Positions 24,139 to 34,449 are shown, numbered from the stretch's first letter. The stretch is 64,000 bases of DNA from Candidatus Zixiibacteriota bacterium (GCA_900498245.1 LS998015.1:1545877-1609876); one strand, 5' to 3'. The notes: a model not told the origin generated them from the sequence alone. A program made the numbers and translations.

Positions 24139-25503
24139 ATGTGCCGCATTTCGGAAAAGGTTGTTGACGCCATCCTGGCGAAAGGCCGGATTTATGAGGT
24201 GGGGGGAGCGGTGCGCGATAAATATTTGACACCGCCGGTTGTCACCAAGGAACGGGACTACCTGGTCTGCGGTGTCCCCTATCAGGAACTATCGAAGATT
24301 CTATCACAATACGGGCGGGTCGATCTGGTCGGACGTTCGTTCGGGGTCATAAAATTCACCGAGTTTCGGGGTGAAAAGCATGATACCTTTGATATTGCCC
24401 TGCCCCGGAAGGAAATTTCCACAGGGGTTGGCCACCGCGATTTCGATGTTTCCTTCGATCCGGAATTAAAAATCGAGGATGATCTGGTGCGGCGGGATTT
24501 TACCATTAATGCCATGGCAATTCCTCTCGACGGCGGGGATCTAATCGACCCTCTGCACGGCATGGCCGATCTCAAGAATCGGTGCATTCGAATGGTCTCG
24601 CGCCATTCTTTTGTGGAGGATCCGCTTCGGATGGTGCGTGCCGTCCAGTTTGCGGCCCGATTCAGATTTGAGATAGAGAGAGATACCCTGGCGGCGATCA
24701 AAGAGCATGCGGACTTGATTTTGACGGTTTCCGCCGAAAGGATTTCCGAGGAAATCAATAAATTGCTGGTTCGCTCCGACGAGCCGTCATACGGTTTTCG
24801 CCTGATGCAGCAAACCGGCCTTCTAAAAAATATTATGCCCGAACTGGAGGCGACGGTCGGGGTGGAGCAACCGGGCGGATTCCATGCCTACGACGTTTTT
24901 GAGCATACCATGCATACTATCGACGCCACCCCGAAGGTCCTGCAGATTCGTCTCGCCGCTCTCTTTCACGATATTACCAAACCCCGAGCCAAGCGATTGG
25001 TCGAGGACGGGGCCACTTTTTACGGCCATGAAAAAACCGGGGCGAAAGTGGCGGCCCGGATCATGCGGAGGCTCCGCTATTCCACGGATCTGATTCATAA
25101 CGTGACGGTCCTGGTGGATAGGCATATGTTTGTCACCGGTGTCACGGAGAAGGGCCTGAGGCGATTGATCCGACGTGTCGGTCAGGATTTAATCTTTGAT
25201 CTGCTCGACCTGCGACGAGCCGATGTGGTTGGTCAGGGCAAAGGGGGCCGGACCGATGACGTCGATGAGTTTGAAATGAATATTAAAGCCGAATTGGAAA
25301 GGCGCCCGCCTTTTGGGCTGAAGGATCTAGCTATAAACGGGCGGGATTTGATGGAGACTTTCAATCTATCGGAATCGCCCGTAATCGGAGAGATATTGAA
25401 TTATTTGATGGAAAAGGTTCTCGATGAACCGTCGGATAATACCAGAGATAAATTAATGGAATTTGCCCGATCTTATCTGGCAAATCGCAAGCACATAGAA
25501 TAA
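24139..25503 (+). CDS. cca: CCA tRNA nucleotidyltransferase with HD domain
   Basis: 454 residues starting at ATG 24139 (M-C-R-I-S), five bases after the arcC stop. The class II polymerase-beta head is clear: G-G-A-V-R-D near residue 25, R-D-Y-L-V, a template-Arg region D-D-L-V-R-R-D-F-T-I-N-A-M-A and E-D-P-L-R-M-V-R-A. An HD domain (A-L-F-H-D-I-T-K-P) follows near residue 280. It adds or repairs the 3' CCA of tRNAs; in this window tRNA-Arg and tRNA-Ala lack encoded CCA, so this enzyme is required. A poly(A) polymerase activity cannot be excluded from sequence alone. Confidence 0.88.
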   Translation: MCRISEKVVDAILAKGRIYEVGGAVRDKYLTPPVVTKERDYLVCGVPYQELSKILSQYGRVDLVGRSFGVIKFTEFRGEKHDTFDIALPRKEISTGVGHRDFDVSFDPELKIEDDLVRRDFTINAMAIPLDGGDLIDPLHGMADLKNRCIRMVSRHSFVEDPLRMVRAVQFAARFRFEIERDTLAAIKEHADLILTVSAERISEEINKLLVRSDEPSYGFRLMQQTGLLKNIMPELEATVGVEQPGGFHAYDVFEHTMHTIDATPKVLQIRLAALFHDITKPRAKRLVEDGATFYGHEKTGAKVAARIMRRLRYSTDLIHNVTVLVDRHMFVTGVTEKGLRRLIRRVGQDLIFDLLDLRRADVVGQGKGGRTDDVDEFEMNIKAELERRPPFGLKDLAINGRDLMETFNLSESPVIGEILNYLMEKVLDEPSDNTRDKLMEFARSYLANRKHIE

Positions 25504-25534
25504 AGTAACTTAAGTTTTTTATTGGAGACGGTAA

Positions 25535-26695
25535 ATGAAGATACATGAGTATCAGGCCAAGGACATCTTCGCCGCCAGCGGCATTCCGGTACCGCGGGGC
25601 CGTATGGCCACCAGTGCCGCCGAAGCGGTGTCGATTGCCGAATCGTTCGGCCGTCCGGTGATGATCAAGGCCCAGGTGCATGTCGGCGGCCGCGGCAAGG
25701 CCGGCGGCATTCAGTACGCCGAAAACGTCGAAGCGGCCCGGGTCTGGGCGCAGAAAATTATCGGTATGGATATCAAGGGTCTGACCGTGAAGAAGGTCCT
25801 CGTGACCGAAGCGGCCGATATTGTTTCCGAGTCGTATGTCGGTATCATTATCGATCGAGCCCAGAAGAAGCCGGTTATCATGGTGTCCCCGGCCGGCGGT
25901 ATCGATATCGAAGAAGTGGCCGCCAAGACGCCGGAGAAGATTTTCAAACTGGCGGTCGATCCGATTGTCGGCCTGAAGTCCTATCAGGCCCGCGATCTGG
26001 CCATGAAACTCTATTCCGATTTCAATCTGGTTCGGCAGGCGGCCGACATCATCATGAAATTGTATGATACATATTGGAAAATCGATGCTTCGCTGGTGGA
26101 AATTAATCCGCTCATCACCACTCCCGATCACAAAGTGGTGGCGCTTGACGCCAAAATAAATATCGATGACAACGGATTGTTCCGTCACAAGGAAATCGAG
26201 GAACTTCGTGATCTCGACGCCGAAGATCCGGCGGAGATGGAAGCCCGGGACGGCGATCTGTCGTTTGTTAAACTCAACGGCAATATCGGCTGTATTGTCA
26301 ACGGTGCCGGGCTGGCCATGGCGACCATGGATCTGGTCAAGTATTACGGCGGCGAGCCGGCCAATTTTCTCGATATCGGCGGTTCCTCCAATCCGCAGAA
26401 AGTGCTTACCGCGATGCGGATAATTTTGCGCGATGCCAATGTCCGGGCCATTTTGATTAACATCTTTGGCGGCATTACCCGTTGCGATGACGTGGCCAAC
26501 GGCATCGTGATGGCCTATGAACAACTGAAACCGGAAGTTCCGATTGTGGTGCGCCTTACCGGAACCAACGAAGACAAGGCCAAAGTCATTCTCAAAAAAG
26601 TAAATCTGGAATCGGCTGACACCCTTGACAATGTGGTTAAGAAAGCAATTGCTCTGGCCGAGGCCGATGCGGCCGCGGCGGGAGGTGGGAAATGA
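25535..26695 (+). CDS. sucC: Succinyl-CoA synthetase beta subunit
   Basis: 386 residues. N-terminal ATP-grasp opening [23 protein letters not shown] nucleotide loop, E-I-N-P-L metal site, and the C-terminal F-G-G-I-T-R-C-D segment. Interconverts succinyl-CoA + ADP/GDP + Pi with succinate + CoA + NTP. It overlaps sucD by ATGA. GGAG precedes the start. First gene of a long TCA-cycle run extending to icd. Confidence 0.95.
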   Translation: MKIHEYQAKDIFAASGIPVPRGRMATSAAEAVSIAESFGRPVMIKAQVHVGGRGKAGGIQYAENVEAARVWAQKIIGMDIKGLTVKKVLVTEAADIVSESYVGIIIDRAQKKPVIMVSPAGGIDIEEVAAKTPEKIFKLAVDPIVGLKSYQARDLAMKLYSDFNLVRQAADIIMKLYDTYWKIDASLVEINPLITTPDHKVVALDAKINIDDNGLFRHKEIEELRDLDAEDPAEMEARDGDLSFVKLNGNIGCIVNGAGLAMATMDLVKYYGGEPANFLDIGGSSNPQKVLTAMRIILRDANVRAILINIFGGITRCDDVANGIVMAYEQLKPEVPIVVRLTGTNEDKAKVILKKVNLESADTLDNVVKKAIALAEADAAAAGGGK

Positions 26696-27705
26696 GTATT
26701 CTTATTAATAAAAAGACCAAAGTGGTGGTGCAGGGAATCACCGGCCGGGACGGTTCTTTCCATGCCGACCAGATGAAAAAGTATGGTACCAATGTGGTCG
26801 GGGGGGTAACCCCCGGCAAGGGCGGTACGACCATCAATGGTATTCCGGTATTTAATACGGTCGCCGATGCGGTGGCCAAAACCGGCGCCAATACATCGGT
26901 GATTTATGTCCCGCCGGCATTTTCGATTGATGCCGTCTATGAAGCAGTGGATGCGGGGATCAAGTTAGTTGTCTGTATCACCGAAGGGGTGCCGGCCAAC
27001 GATATGCTGAAGGTTTATGAATATGTCAAATCCAAAGGGGCGCGCCTGATCGGGCCCAACTGCCCCGGATTGATATCGCCCGGGGAATCGAAAGTCGGCA
27101 TCATGCCCGGCACTATCGTGGCCAAAGGGCCGGTCGGGGTCGTGTCCCGCTCCGGCACTCTGACGTACGAAGCGATCTGGGCCCTGACCTCGGCGGGAAT
27201 CGGGCAAACGACTTGTATCGGTATCGGCGGGGACCAGATTATCGGTACGAATTTCCTCGATGCGCTCGAAATGTTCGAGGCCGATCCGGCCACGAAGGCG
27301 GTCGTCATGATTGGTGAAATCGGCGGCAATGACGAGGAAATGGCGGCCAAATATGTGAAAAGCAAAATGACCAAGCCGGTGGTCGGTTTTATTGCCGGAC
27401 GGATGGCGCCTCCGGGAAAAAGAATGGGGCATGCCGGTGCTATTATATCGGGCGGTTCCGGGACGGCCAAAGATAAGATTGAAGCGCTCAATAAAGCGGG
27501 GATACCGGTGGCCGATTCGCCGACCCAGATACCGTTGCTGATTAAGCAGAAGATGGCCGGCGTGAAAAAGGCCGGGACAGCCAAGGCAACGGTAAAGAAA
27601 ACGGGACCCGGGAAGAGTTCGAAAATGACCAATAAAAAGACAAAAAATACGGCGTCCGGGAAAAAGCCGGGTAAAACTAGAAAGGGTGGCAGTAAGAGAA
27701 GGTAG
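26692..27705 (+). CDS. sucD: Succinyl-CoA synthetase alpha subunit with basic C-terminal tail
   Basis: 337 residues, about 45-50 longer than usual. The body is normal: [11 protein letters not shown] CoA loop, G-P-N-C-P-G, and G-H-A-G-A-I with the phosphorylated His. After about residue 288 comes a Lys/Gly/Ser/Thr-rich, low-complexity tail ending K-G-G-S-K-R-R, absent from typical SucD. The tail stays in frame to a normal stop, so it is not an obvious frameshift. It may bind nucleic acid or acidic partners, or be a lineage-specific disordered extension. It is coupled to sucC by a 4-base overlap. Confidence 0.94.
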   Translation: MSILINKKTKVVVQGITGRDGSFHADQMKKYGTNVVGGVTPGKGGTTINGIPVFNTVADAVAKTGANTSVIYVPPAFSIDAVYEAVDAGIKLVVCITEGVPANDMLKVYEYVKSKGARLIGPNCPGLISPGESKVGIMPGTIVAKGPVGVVSRSGTLTYEAIWALTSAGIGQTTCIGIGGDQIIGTNFLDALEMFEADPATKAVVMIGEIGGNDEEMAAKYVKSKMTKPVVGFIAGRMAPPGKRMGHAGAIISGGSGTAKDKIEALNKAGIPVADSPTQIPLLIKQKMAGVKKAGTAKATVKKTGPGKSSKMTNKKTKNTASGKKPGKTRKGGSKRR

Positions 27706-27740
27706 GATTAGCCTGTCCTTCTCTCAAAGGAGACCATGAT

Positions 27741-28001
27741 ATGACCGATGCCGAATCGAAACCGCAAGTTTCGGGAACAACTCCGGAAGAGACAAATAAG
27801 ACGGAAGGCAATTTGCCCCCGCTCAATATATTCCTGCATTGGTGCAAGGGATGCAATATCTGCATTGCCTATTGTCCCAATAAGGTCCTTGAGCCGGATC
27901 GCGATGGCAAGCCGATTCTGGCCCATCCGGAAAAATGTACACAATGCGCAATATGCTGGCTTCATTGTCCGGATTTTGCCATAACCTCCAATTATAAATA
28001 A
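27741..28001 (+). CDS. korD: 2-oxoacid:ferredoxin oxidoreductase delta subunit (2x4Fe-4S ferredoxin)
   Basis: 86 residues with two complete CxxCxxCxxxC(P) motifs: C-K-G-C-N-I-C-I-A-Y-C-P and C-T-Q-C-A-I-C-W-L-H-C-P. It carries electrons between the TPP-bound oxidoreductase and external ferredoxin. A short acidic, Thr/Pro-rich N-terminal extension of about 30 residues precedes the first motif. Together with the next three genes it forms a four-subunit KorDABC enzyme. Confidence 0.93.
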   Translation: MTDAESKPQVSGTTPEETNKTEGNLPPLNIFLHWCKGCNICIAYCPNKVLEPDRDGKPILAHPEKCTQCAICWLHCPDFAITSNYK

Positions 28002-28019
28002 ACGGAGGAGACAGGATAA

Positions 28020-29165
28020 ATGACAAATATTAAACATGACAGGGCGAGGTTGTTGCAGGGAAATGAAGCCTGCGTTCAGGGAGCACTGTATGCCGGTGTC
28101 AAATTTTTCGCCGGTTATCCTATCACCCCGTCCACCGAAATCGCCGAGGGTCTGGCCCGGGAACTGCCGAAGACCGGCGGCAAATTCATACAGATGGAAG
28201 ATGAAATCGGCTCGATTGCGGCCGTCATTGGGGCATCGAACGCCGGCTCCAAATCGATGACGGCCACCTCCGGCCCCGGTTTTTCGCTGATGCAGGAAAA
28301 TATCGGATATGCCTATATGACCGAAACCCCGTGCGTTATCGTCAATGTCCAGCGCGGAGGACCGTCGACCGGCCTGCCGACTAAAATCAGCCAGTCCGAT
28401 ATCATGCAGGCCCGCTGGGGAACGCACGGCGACTATACCGCCATAACCCTGGCGCCGTCCTCGGTGAAAGAATGTTTTGAAGAGACGGTTCGGGCTTTTA
28501 ATCTCTCCGAGAGGTTCCGTACTCCTGTGACGGTTTTGACCGATGAAGTCCTGGGTCATATGCGGGAAATGATGATAGTTCCGGAAGCCGGGGCGCTCGA
28601 TGTTTTGGATCGGGAGAAACCGGAAGTTCCGGCGGATTGGTACAAGCATTTCGAATTGACCGCAAATTTTGTCAGTCCGATGGCGTCTTTCGGCGAGGGG
28701 TACCGCTACAATGTGTCCGGTCTCACGCACGATCAGGCCGGATTCCCCACCAATGTTCCGTCCGAAATTCGGGAGAAACTCGACAAACTTAAACTGAAAA
28801 TCGAACGGTTCACGGATGAAATTATCAAGATCCGCACGGAGATGATAGATGATGCCAGAATCGCCGTGATATCGTGCGGCACCGTGGCGCGGGCCGCCAT
28901 CCAGGCGGTCAAAATCGCCCGGGATAATCGTCTCAAAGTCGGCGCCATTCAGCCCCTGACGCTCTGGCCGTTCCCCGATAATCAACTGCGGCAACTTCTG
29001 ACCAATGTGCGTAAAGTAATAGTCGCGGAATTGAACATGGGTCAGGTGGTGAATGAAATCAGGCGAATCGTCCCCGATCATACCGAGGTCTTCTTCCTGG
29101 GACGCTATGACGGTGAAGTGATGACCCCGCAGCAGATTTATGAGAAAATTAAGGAGGTCAAATAA
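28020..29165 (+). CDS. korA: 2-oxoglutarate (2-oxoacid):ferredoxin oxidoreductase alpha subunit
   Basis: 381 residues. Domain I begins G-N-E-A-C-V-Q-G-A-L-Y-A-G with F-A-G-Y-P-I-T-P-S-T-E-I, the KorA/PorA pyrimidine-binding signature; Q-M-E-D-E-I-G-S and S-G-P-G-F-S-L follow. GGAGGAG sits in front of the start. The neighbouring sucCD makes 2-oxoglutarate/succinyl-CoA the likely reaction: reversible oxidative decarboxylation with reduction of ferredoxin. Its stop overlaps korB by one base. Confidence 0.92.
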   Translation: MTNIKHDRARLLQGNEACVQGALYAGVKFFAGYPITPSTEIAEGLARELPKTGGKFIQMEDEIGSIAAVIGASNAGSKSMTATSGPGFSLMQENIGYAYMTETPCVIVNVQRGGPSTGLPTKISQSDIMQARWGTHGDYTAITLAPSSVKECFEETVRAFNLSERFRTPVTVLTDEVLGHMREMMIVPEAGALDVLDREKPEVPADWYKHFELTANFVSPMASFGEGYRYNVSGLTHDQAGFPTNVPSEIREKLDKLKLKIERFTDEIIKIRTEMIDDARIAVISCGTVARAAIQAVKIARDNRLKVGAIQPLTLWPFPDNQLRQLLTNVRKVIVAELNMGQVVNEIRRIVPDHTEVFFLGRYDGEVMTPQQIYEKIKEVK

Positions 29166-30016
29166 TGGCAACCGACTTACAACAGAAATCGGATGTAACC
29201 CATCACTATCTCCGGACAAAGAAGAAATTTCCCAATGTCTGGTGCGCCGGATGCGGCAATGGAATCGTGATGGGAGCCCTGATTCGGGCCATTGATCGCC
29301 TGCAGATCGACAAGGATGATGTGGCGGTGGTTTCCGGTATCGGCTGCTCCAGCCGTATGCCGGTCTATCTCGATTTCAATACGCTTCATACTACGCACGG
29401 CCGGGCCCTGGCCTTCGCCACCGGCGTTAAAGTGGCCAAGCCAGAGTTGAAAGTTATCGTCATTACCGGCGACGGTGACGCTCTCGCGATCGGCGGCAAT
29501 CATTTCATTCATGCCTGCCGGAGGAACATCGATATCACGACCATTTTAATCAATAACAAAATCTACGGCATGACGGGCGGGCAGTTTTCTCCGACCACTA
29601 CGGCGGGAGCGTATGCAACAACGGCCCCGTACGGTAATTACGAGAAGCAGTTCGATGTCACCAAACTGGCGATCGCGGCGGGCGCGTCGTATGTCGCCCG
29701 GGGGACGGTTTATCATGTACAGCAACTGGAAAAATTAATCGAGGGCGCCATAAATAAAAAGGGTTTCTCCGTGGTGGAAGCGGTCTCCAACTGTCATACC
29801 TATTACGGGCGGATGAATCGCGAAGGGGATGCCGTGGCGATGATCAGCTGGATGAAAGATCATGCGATGCCGATTCAGGCGGCGACCAAACTCCCGCCGG
29901 AAAAAATGGTCGGCAAATTCGTCACCGGTTTGCTCCATGAGACCAATGCGACGGAATTTTGCGAGGAATATCAGATGCTGGTTGACCGGCTGGCGGCCAA
30001 GGAGGTGGGTAAATGA
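29165..30016 (+). CDS. korB: 2-oxoglutarate:ferredoxin oxidoreductase beta subunit
   Basis: 283 residues with the TPP-binding signature: W-C-A-G-C-G-N-G, G-I-G-C-S-S-R, T-G-D-G-D-A-L-A-I-G-G-N (GDG...N Mg-TPP motif) and N-N-K-I-Y-G-M-T-G-G-Q. It is the catalytic TPP subunit, with Cys residues for a 4Fe-4S cluster near the N-terminus. The stop overlaps the next start by ATGA. Confidence 0.94.
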   Translation: MATDLQQKSDVTHHYLRTKKKFPNVWCAGCGNGIVMGALIRAIDRLQIDKDDVAVVSGIGCSSRMPVYLDFNTLHTTHGRALAFATGVKVAKPELKVIVITGDGDALAIGGNHFIHACRRNIDITTILINNKIYGMTGGQFSPTTTAGAYATTAPYGNYEKQFDVTKLAIAAGASYVARGTVYHVQQLEKLIEGAINKKGFSVVEAVSNCHTYYGRMNREGDAVAMISWMKDHAMPIQAATKLPPEKMVGKFVTGLLHETNATEFCEEYQMLVDRLAAKEVGK

Positions 30017-30585
30017 AAGCGGTAGCAAAACGCAAAAGCGACCGTTATGAAGTCCGGTTTTCCGGATCGGGGGGGCAGGGATTGATCCTTGCCGGAGTCA
30101 TGCTGGCCGAAGCGGTGGGGACCGGCGACGGTAAAAATGTTGTCCAGACTCAGTCCTATGGACCGGAGGCCCGCGGCGGCGCCAGCCGTTCCGATGTGGT
30201 TATTTCGGACGGGGAGATTTATTATCCCAAGACAATGAAACTCGATTTGCTTCTGGCTCTGACGCAGGAAGCCTGCGATAAGTACTACGGCGATCTGAAA
30301 GACGGCGGGATGCTGGTAATCGATTCCGTGCTGGTGACACAGGTTCCGACAAAATTGTACTATGGGTTCCCCTTTGTCCGCCTGGCCCGGGAGGAAATCG
30401 GGCATGTCATGGTGGCCAATGTCATCGCCCTCGGCGCGATCGCGGAACTGACCGGGATCGTTTCGCTTGAGGCGGTCGAAAGAGTGGTAAAAAAGCGGGC
30501 TCCCCGGGGTACAGAGGAGAAGAATATCAAGGCCCTGGAATTGGGGATCGCCATCGCCAAGAAGGCCAAAAAACAGAAACAATAA
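30013..30585 (+). CDS. korC: 2-oxoglutarate:ferredoxin oxidoreductase gamma subunit
   Basis: 190 residues with the gamma-family opening F-S-G-S-G-G-Q-G-L-I-L-A-G, Q-S-Y-G-P-E-A-R-G-G-A-S-R-S-D-V-V-I-S. In the complex it links the CoA-binding region to the catalytic subunits. The 4-base overlap with korB shows strict coupling, and the subunit order D-A-B-C is typical. Confidence 0.94.
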   Translation: MKAVAKRKSDRYEVRFSGSGGQGLILAGVMLAEAVGTGDGKNVVQTQSYGPEARGGASRSDVVISDGEIYYPKTMKLDLLLALTQEACDKYYGDLKDGGMLVIDSVLVTQVPTKLYYGFPFVRLAREEIGHVMVANVIALGAIAELTGIVSLEAVERVVKKRAPRGTEEKNIKALELGIAIAKKAKKQKQ

Positions 30586-30595
30586 GGAGTTGTTC

Positions 30596-30994
30596 TTGGA
30601 GCAGACGCTGTTAATAATCAAACCGGATGCCACGAAACGCAATCTGATCGGCCATATCATAGGCCGGCTGGAAAGAGCCGGCTTCGAAATAGCGCAGATG
30701 CGGCTGGAACGTCTTACTCCCGAAAAGGCGCGCCGATTTTATGCCGTCCACGAGGGCAAGACGTTTCTTGATTCCCTCGTGGAATTTATGTCGTCCGGCC
30801 CGGTGGTGCCGATCCTGCTTCGTAAACAGAATGCCGTTGCCGACCTGCGGCTTTTGATTGGCGCGACCGATCCGGCCAAAGCGGCCTGTGGCACGCTCCG
30901 GCAGGAAATCGCTCTGAATATCCAGGAAAACTCCGTGCATGCTTCCGATTCGCCGGAAAATGCCGTCAAGGAAATCGCCTTTTTCTTTGAATGA
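30596..30994 (+). CDS. ndk: Nucleoside diphosphate kinase
   Basis: 132 residues from a TTG at 30596, six bases after AAGGAG; the TTG at 30590 directly abuts that site and is less likely. It begins E-Q-T-L-L-I-I-K-P-D-A and carries the active-site phosphohistidine in N-S-V-H-A-S-D-S-P-E-N-A. It balances NTP/NDP pools using ATP. The succinyl-CoA synthetase neighbour could supply GTP/ATP for it. Confidence 0.95.
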   Translation: MEQTLLIIKPDATKRNLIGHIIGRLERAGFEIAQMRLERLTPEKARRFYAVHEGKTFLDSLVEFMSSGPVVPILLRKQNAVADLRLLIGATDPAKAACGTLRQEIALNIQENSVHASDSPENAVKEIAFFFE

Positions 30995-30997
30995 GAA

Positions 30998-32236
30998 ATG
31001 GATAAATTCATCAATTATGGTGATGAAAAGTTGCCACTGAATTTTCCCGAGAATGTATCTCTGGATGAATTCCAGTATTCTGAAAAGCATGATTCATTCG
31101 ATTTCAAGGCTCTTCATCATGCCATAAATGAAGAGGGAAACGACCTCTTTCCCTTTCGTTCAGCCGATCTTTTTGTTGTCAACGACGCTTATCGCCACAC
31201 ACCGACGGATATTATTCTAAAGTGGTTCAATGATAACGGCTACCTGGGGGACAGATCCATTTTTATCGTCGCCACCGGCTGTCATGCGGCGCCGAACGAT
31301 ATGCAGATGCGCAAGATTTTCGGGGCCCTGTATGATTCATTGAAGAATCGCATTCGCGTGCATGACGCCTATGATCGGGGCAGTATGGTGAAAATAGGGG
31401 TCGATGGCGAGGGCCATCCGGTTTATATAAATAGATTGCTGCATGATGCCGGCAATATTGTCGTCATCGGCTCGGTGGAGCCGCATTATTTTGCCGGTTT
31501 TACGGGGGGACGAAAATCCATTTTCCCGGGATTGGCCGACTACGATACTACGGTTCGCAATCATGCCCGGGCGGTCAATTTCGAAGCGGCGCCGATGCGA
31601 CTCGACGGCAATCCGGTGGCCGATGATTTATCCTCGCTTATGAATCTCGTCGCCGATAAAATGATTTTCAGTTTTCAGATAGTATCGATTCCATCGGGCG
31701 GTATAGTGGGGATTTTCTGCGGTGCAATGGGGAAATCTTTCGAGATGGCGGCGCAATTGGCCCGGGAGGTTTTTGGGATCACGGCCGAAAGTCATTATGA
31801 TCTGATACTTGCCGAGGTTCGCCCGCCGCTCGACAGCAATCTCTATCAACTTCAAAAGTCGCTTGAAAATTGCCAGATGGCGCTTCGCGACGGCGGGAGC
31901 ATGGTGCTTTTTTCGCCCTGTCACGAAGGAATCGGAAGTGAGAGTTTCTATAATTTGGCCGATATCTGGAAATCGGGGGAGAACCACGAAGATGCGGTCA
32001 ATGACAAATTCGGTATTCATAAATTATATCGAGTAAAGAAAATCTCGGAGCGGATCGGGATTTATCTCCATTCGAATCTTCCGGAAGGCGTCTCTGATAA
32101 AGTCTTTTTCAGGACGGTAAAGGACTCGCAGGTCCTCATAAACGAAATATCGAAAAAAGGGAAGACAATTAAGGCCGCACTGGTCAGGGATGCCGGGCAG
32201 ACGGTACTGACGGTGCGCTCGAAAAGTCAGAATTAA
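30998..32236 (+). CDS. LarA-like (nickel-dependent racemase family, DUF2088) protein
   Basis: 412 residues, a typical length for LarA. The N-terminal D-A-Y-R-H-T-P motif, V-A-T-G-C-H, and the diagnostic P-H-Y-F-A-G-F-T-G-G-R-K-S-I-F-P-G block with a later conserved His (N-H-A) match the family. LarA uses a nickel-pincer nucleotide to racemise or epimerise 2-hydroxyacids. The pincer-making genes larB, larC and larE are not in the window, so they must be elsewhere, or this homologue has changed function. Its position just before mdh suggests a 2-hydroxyacid of the TCA region (malate or lactate). Confidence 0.8.
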   Translation: MDKFINYGDEKLPLNFPENVSLDEFQYSEKHDSFDFKALHHAINEEGNDLFPFRSADLFVVNDAYRHTPTDIILKWFNDNGYLGDRSIFIVATGCHAAPNDMQMRKIFGALYDSLKNRIRVHDAYDRGSMVKIGVDGEGHPVYINRLLHDAGNIVVIGSVEPHYFAGFTGGRKSIFPGLADYDTTVRNHARAVNFEAAPMRLDGNPVADDLSSLMNLVADKMIFSFQIVSIPSGGIVGIFCGAMGKSFEMAAQLAREVFGITAESHYDLILAEVRPPLDSNLYQLQKSLENCQMALRDGGSMVLFSPCHEGIGSESFYNLADIWKSGENHEDAVNDKFGIHKLYRVKKISERIGIYLHSNLPEGVSDKVFFRTVKDSQVLINEISKKGKTIKAALVRDAGQTVLTVRSKSQN

Positions 32237-32257
32237 TAAACAAAACGTGGAGGAAGA

Positions 32258-33184
32258 ATGAACAGGAAAATCGCCGTAATCGGAGCCGGAAATGTCGGCG
32301 CCAGTGTGGCGCAGTATCTGGCCGAGGCCAATCTGGCCGATGTCGTCATGGTTGACATTCTCGAAGGGATTCCGCAGGGGAAAGCGCTGGATCTGACCCA
32401 GGCCGGCCCGGTCCGGAAGTACAATTGCCATGTTACCGGCAGTAACGATTATAAAGATATCAAGGGCGCCGATCTCGTGGTCATCACGGCCGGTCTGGCC
32501 CGCAAACCGGGCATGACCCGCGAGGATCTGCTGAAAATGAACGCCGATATCGTGGGCGGAGCCGCGGACAATATCAAAAAGCACGCTCCCAAATCATTTG
32601 TCATCGTGGTGACCAACCCGCTGGATATCATGACCTATCATGCCTTCAAGAGAACCGGTTTCCCGGCCAATCGCGTCTGCGGTCAGGCGGGAATTCTCGA
32701 TTCCACGCGGTTCCGCGCTTTTGTCGCGATGGAACTGAATGTCGCCATGTCCGATATTCAGGCGATGGTGCTTGGCGGTCACGGCGATACGATGGTCCCG
32801 CTGCCGCGCTACACTACGGTCGGCGGTATCCCGATCGGGGAACTGATTCCGGCGGAGAGAATTCAGGCGATATCGGATCGGACCCGTGACGGCGGGGCGG
32901 AAATCGTGAAACTGCTCAAGTCCGGTTCCGCCTATTATGCACCGGCGGCCGCGACCGTAGAAATGGCCCGCGCCATTCTGCTTGATGAAAAGAGAGTCGT
33001 TCCGGCATCGGCCTATCTAAACGGCGAATACGGCTTGACCGACCTGTATATCGGCGTGCCGGTCATTCTCGGCGCCGGCGGAGTGGAAAAGGTACTGGAA
33101 CTGAAACTGCAGAAAAAGGAACTCGATGCCCTTACCAAATCCGGGGCGACATACAAGGGATTCCTTAAGGAAATCGGTTATTAA
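32258..33184 (+). CDS. mdh: Malate dehydrogenase (LDH-like type)
   Basis: 308 residues. NAD loop I-G-A-G-N-V-G-A, Asp-terminated second strand [15 protein letters not shown] with the two Arg that select a dicarboxylate, T-N-P-L-D, and the catalytic His in G-G-H-G-D-T-M-V-P. It interconverts malate and oxaloacetate with NAD. GGAGGAAG precedes the start. It is 14 bases from icd. Confidence 0.95.
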   Translation: MNRKIAVIGAGNVGASVAQYLAEANLADVVMVDILEGIPQGKALDLTQAGPVRKYNCHVTGSNDYKDIKGADLVVITAGLARKPGMTREDLLKMNADIVGGAADNIKKHAPKSFVIVVTNPLDIMTYHAFKRTGFPANRVCGQAGILDSTRFRAFVAMELNVAMSDIQAMVLGGHGDTMVPLPRYTTVGGIPIGELIPAERIQAISDRTRDGGAEIVKLLKSGSAYYAPAAATVEMARAILLDEKRVVPASAYLNGEYGLTDLYIGVPVILGAGGVEKVLELKLQKKELDALTKSGATYKGFLKEIGY

Positions 33185-33198
33185 CGGAGGTTGAATTA

Positions 33199-34449
33199 AT
33201 GTCCCCCAAATTCAAACATATTGTTATCCCCAAAGACGGGGAGAAGATTACGATCAAAAACAAGAAACTGGCCGTGCCCGACCAGCCGATCATACCGGTT
33301 ATGGAAGGCGACGGCATCGGCCGGGATATCATGAGGGCCACCCGCCGGGTGGTCGATGCGGCGGTCAACAAGGCATATGGCGGCAAGCGGCGCATTGCCT
33401 GGATGGATATTTACGCCGGGGAAAAAGCCCAGGAGATATACGGCGAAATAATGCCCAAAGAGACTTTTGACGCCATCAAGCAGTACATTGTCGCCCTCAA
33501 GGGTCCTCTGACCACACCGATCGGCGGCGGCTTCCGCTCCCTCAACGTGACCCTGCGACAGGTCCTTAATCTCTACGCCTGTGTCCGCCCGGTGCGGTAT
33601 TTCGAGGGTGTTCCCGCCCCGGTGAAGCATCCCGAGAAGATGAACGTGGTCATTTACCGGGAAAACACCGAGGATGTTTATGCCGGTATCGAGTGGGCCA
33701 AAGGGACCAAAGAAGTCAAGCAGGTGATTGATTTTCTGAACAAGAAATTCAAACTCTCGATTCGGACCGATTCCGGTATCGGGATCAAGCCGATATCTGT
33801 TACCGGCACCAAGCGGCTGGTGCGCAAGGCGATCCAGTACGCGATCGATAAGAAACGTAAATCGGTGACCCTGGTGCACAAAGGGAACATCATGAAGTAC
33901 ACCGAAGGGGCTTTCCGTGACTGGGGCTACAAACTGGCCACCACCGAATTCCGGGACAAAGTCGTGACCGAGGATGAGGTGAACAAGCAGTTTGGCGGAC
34001 AGGTCCCGGCCGGCAAGATTCTGGTTAATGACCGTATCGCCGATTCGATGTTCCAGCAGATATTAACCCGCACCGGCGAATATGAGGTTCTGGCGACCCC
34101 CAATCTTAACGGCGATTACCTCTCCGACGCCTGCGCGGCGCAGGTCGGCGGACTCGGCATGGCGCCGGGCGCCAATATCGGCGATTTTGTCGGCCTGTTC
34201 GAGGCGACTCACGGGACCGCTCCGAAGTATGCCGATAAGGATGTCATCAATCCCGGTTCATTGATACTCTCTGCCGTGATGATGCTTGATTATCTCGGCT
34301 GGGGCGAGGCCGGCGAGATGATCGAACGGGCGATGGAAGCCACTATTAAGAATAAGACGGTGACCTACGATCTGGAACGTCAGATGGAAGGGGCCACGAA
34401 GGTTTCCACGTCGCAGTTCGCCACCAATATTATCAATAATATGCGTTGA
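33199..34449 (+). CDS. icd: NADP-dependent isocitrate dehydrogenase
   Basis: 416 residues, the dimeric bacterial type. The G-G-G-F-R-S-L-N-V substrate loop (Ser/Asn), [11 protein letters not shown], and H-G-T-A-P-K-Y with the Lys-Tyr pair that indicates NADP are present. It converts isocitrate to 2-oxoglutarate, the substrate of the Kor complex upstream. A strong GGAGG site leads it, and a hairpin terminator ends the whole metabolic run 45 bases later. Confidence 0.95.
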   Translation: MSPKFKHIVIPKDGEKITIKNKKLAVPDQPIIPVMEGDGIGRDIMRATRRVVDAAVNKAYGGKRRIAWMDIYAGEKAQEIYGEIMPKETFDAIKQYIVALKGPLTTPIGGGFRSLNVTLRQVLNLYACVRPVRYFEGVPAPVKHPEKMNVVIYRENTEDVYAGIEWAKGTKEVKQVIDFLNKKFKLSIRTDSGIGIKPISVTGTKRLVRKAIQYAIDKKRKSVTLVHKGNIMKYTEGAFRDWGYKLATTEFRDKVVTEDEVNKQFGGQVPAGKILVNDRIADSMFQQILTRTGEYEVLATPNLNGDYLSDACAAQVGGLGMAPGANIGDFVGLFEATHGTAPKYADKDVINPGSLILSAVMMLDYLGWGEAGEMIERAMEATIKNKTVTYDLERQMEGATKVSTSQFATNIINNMR

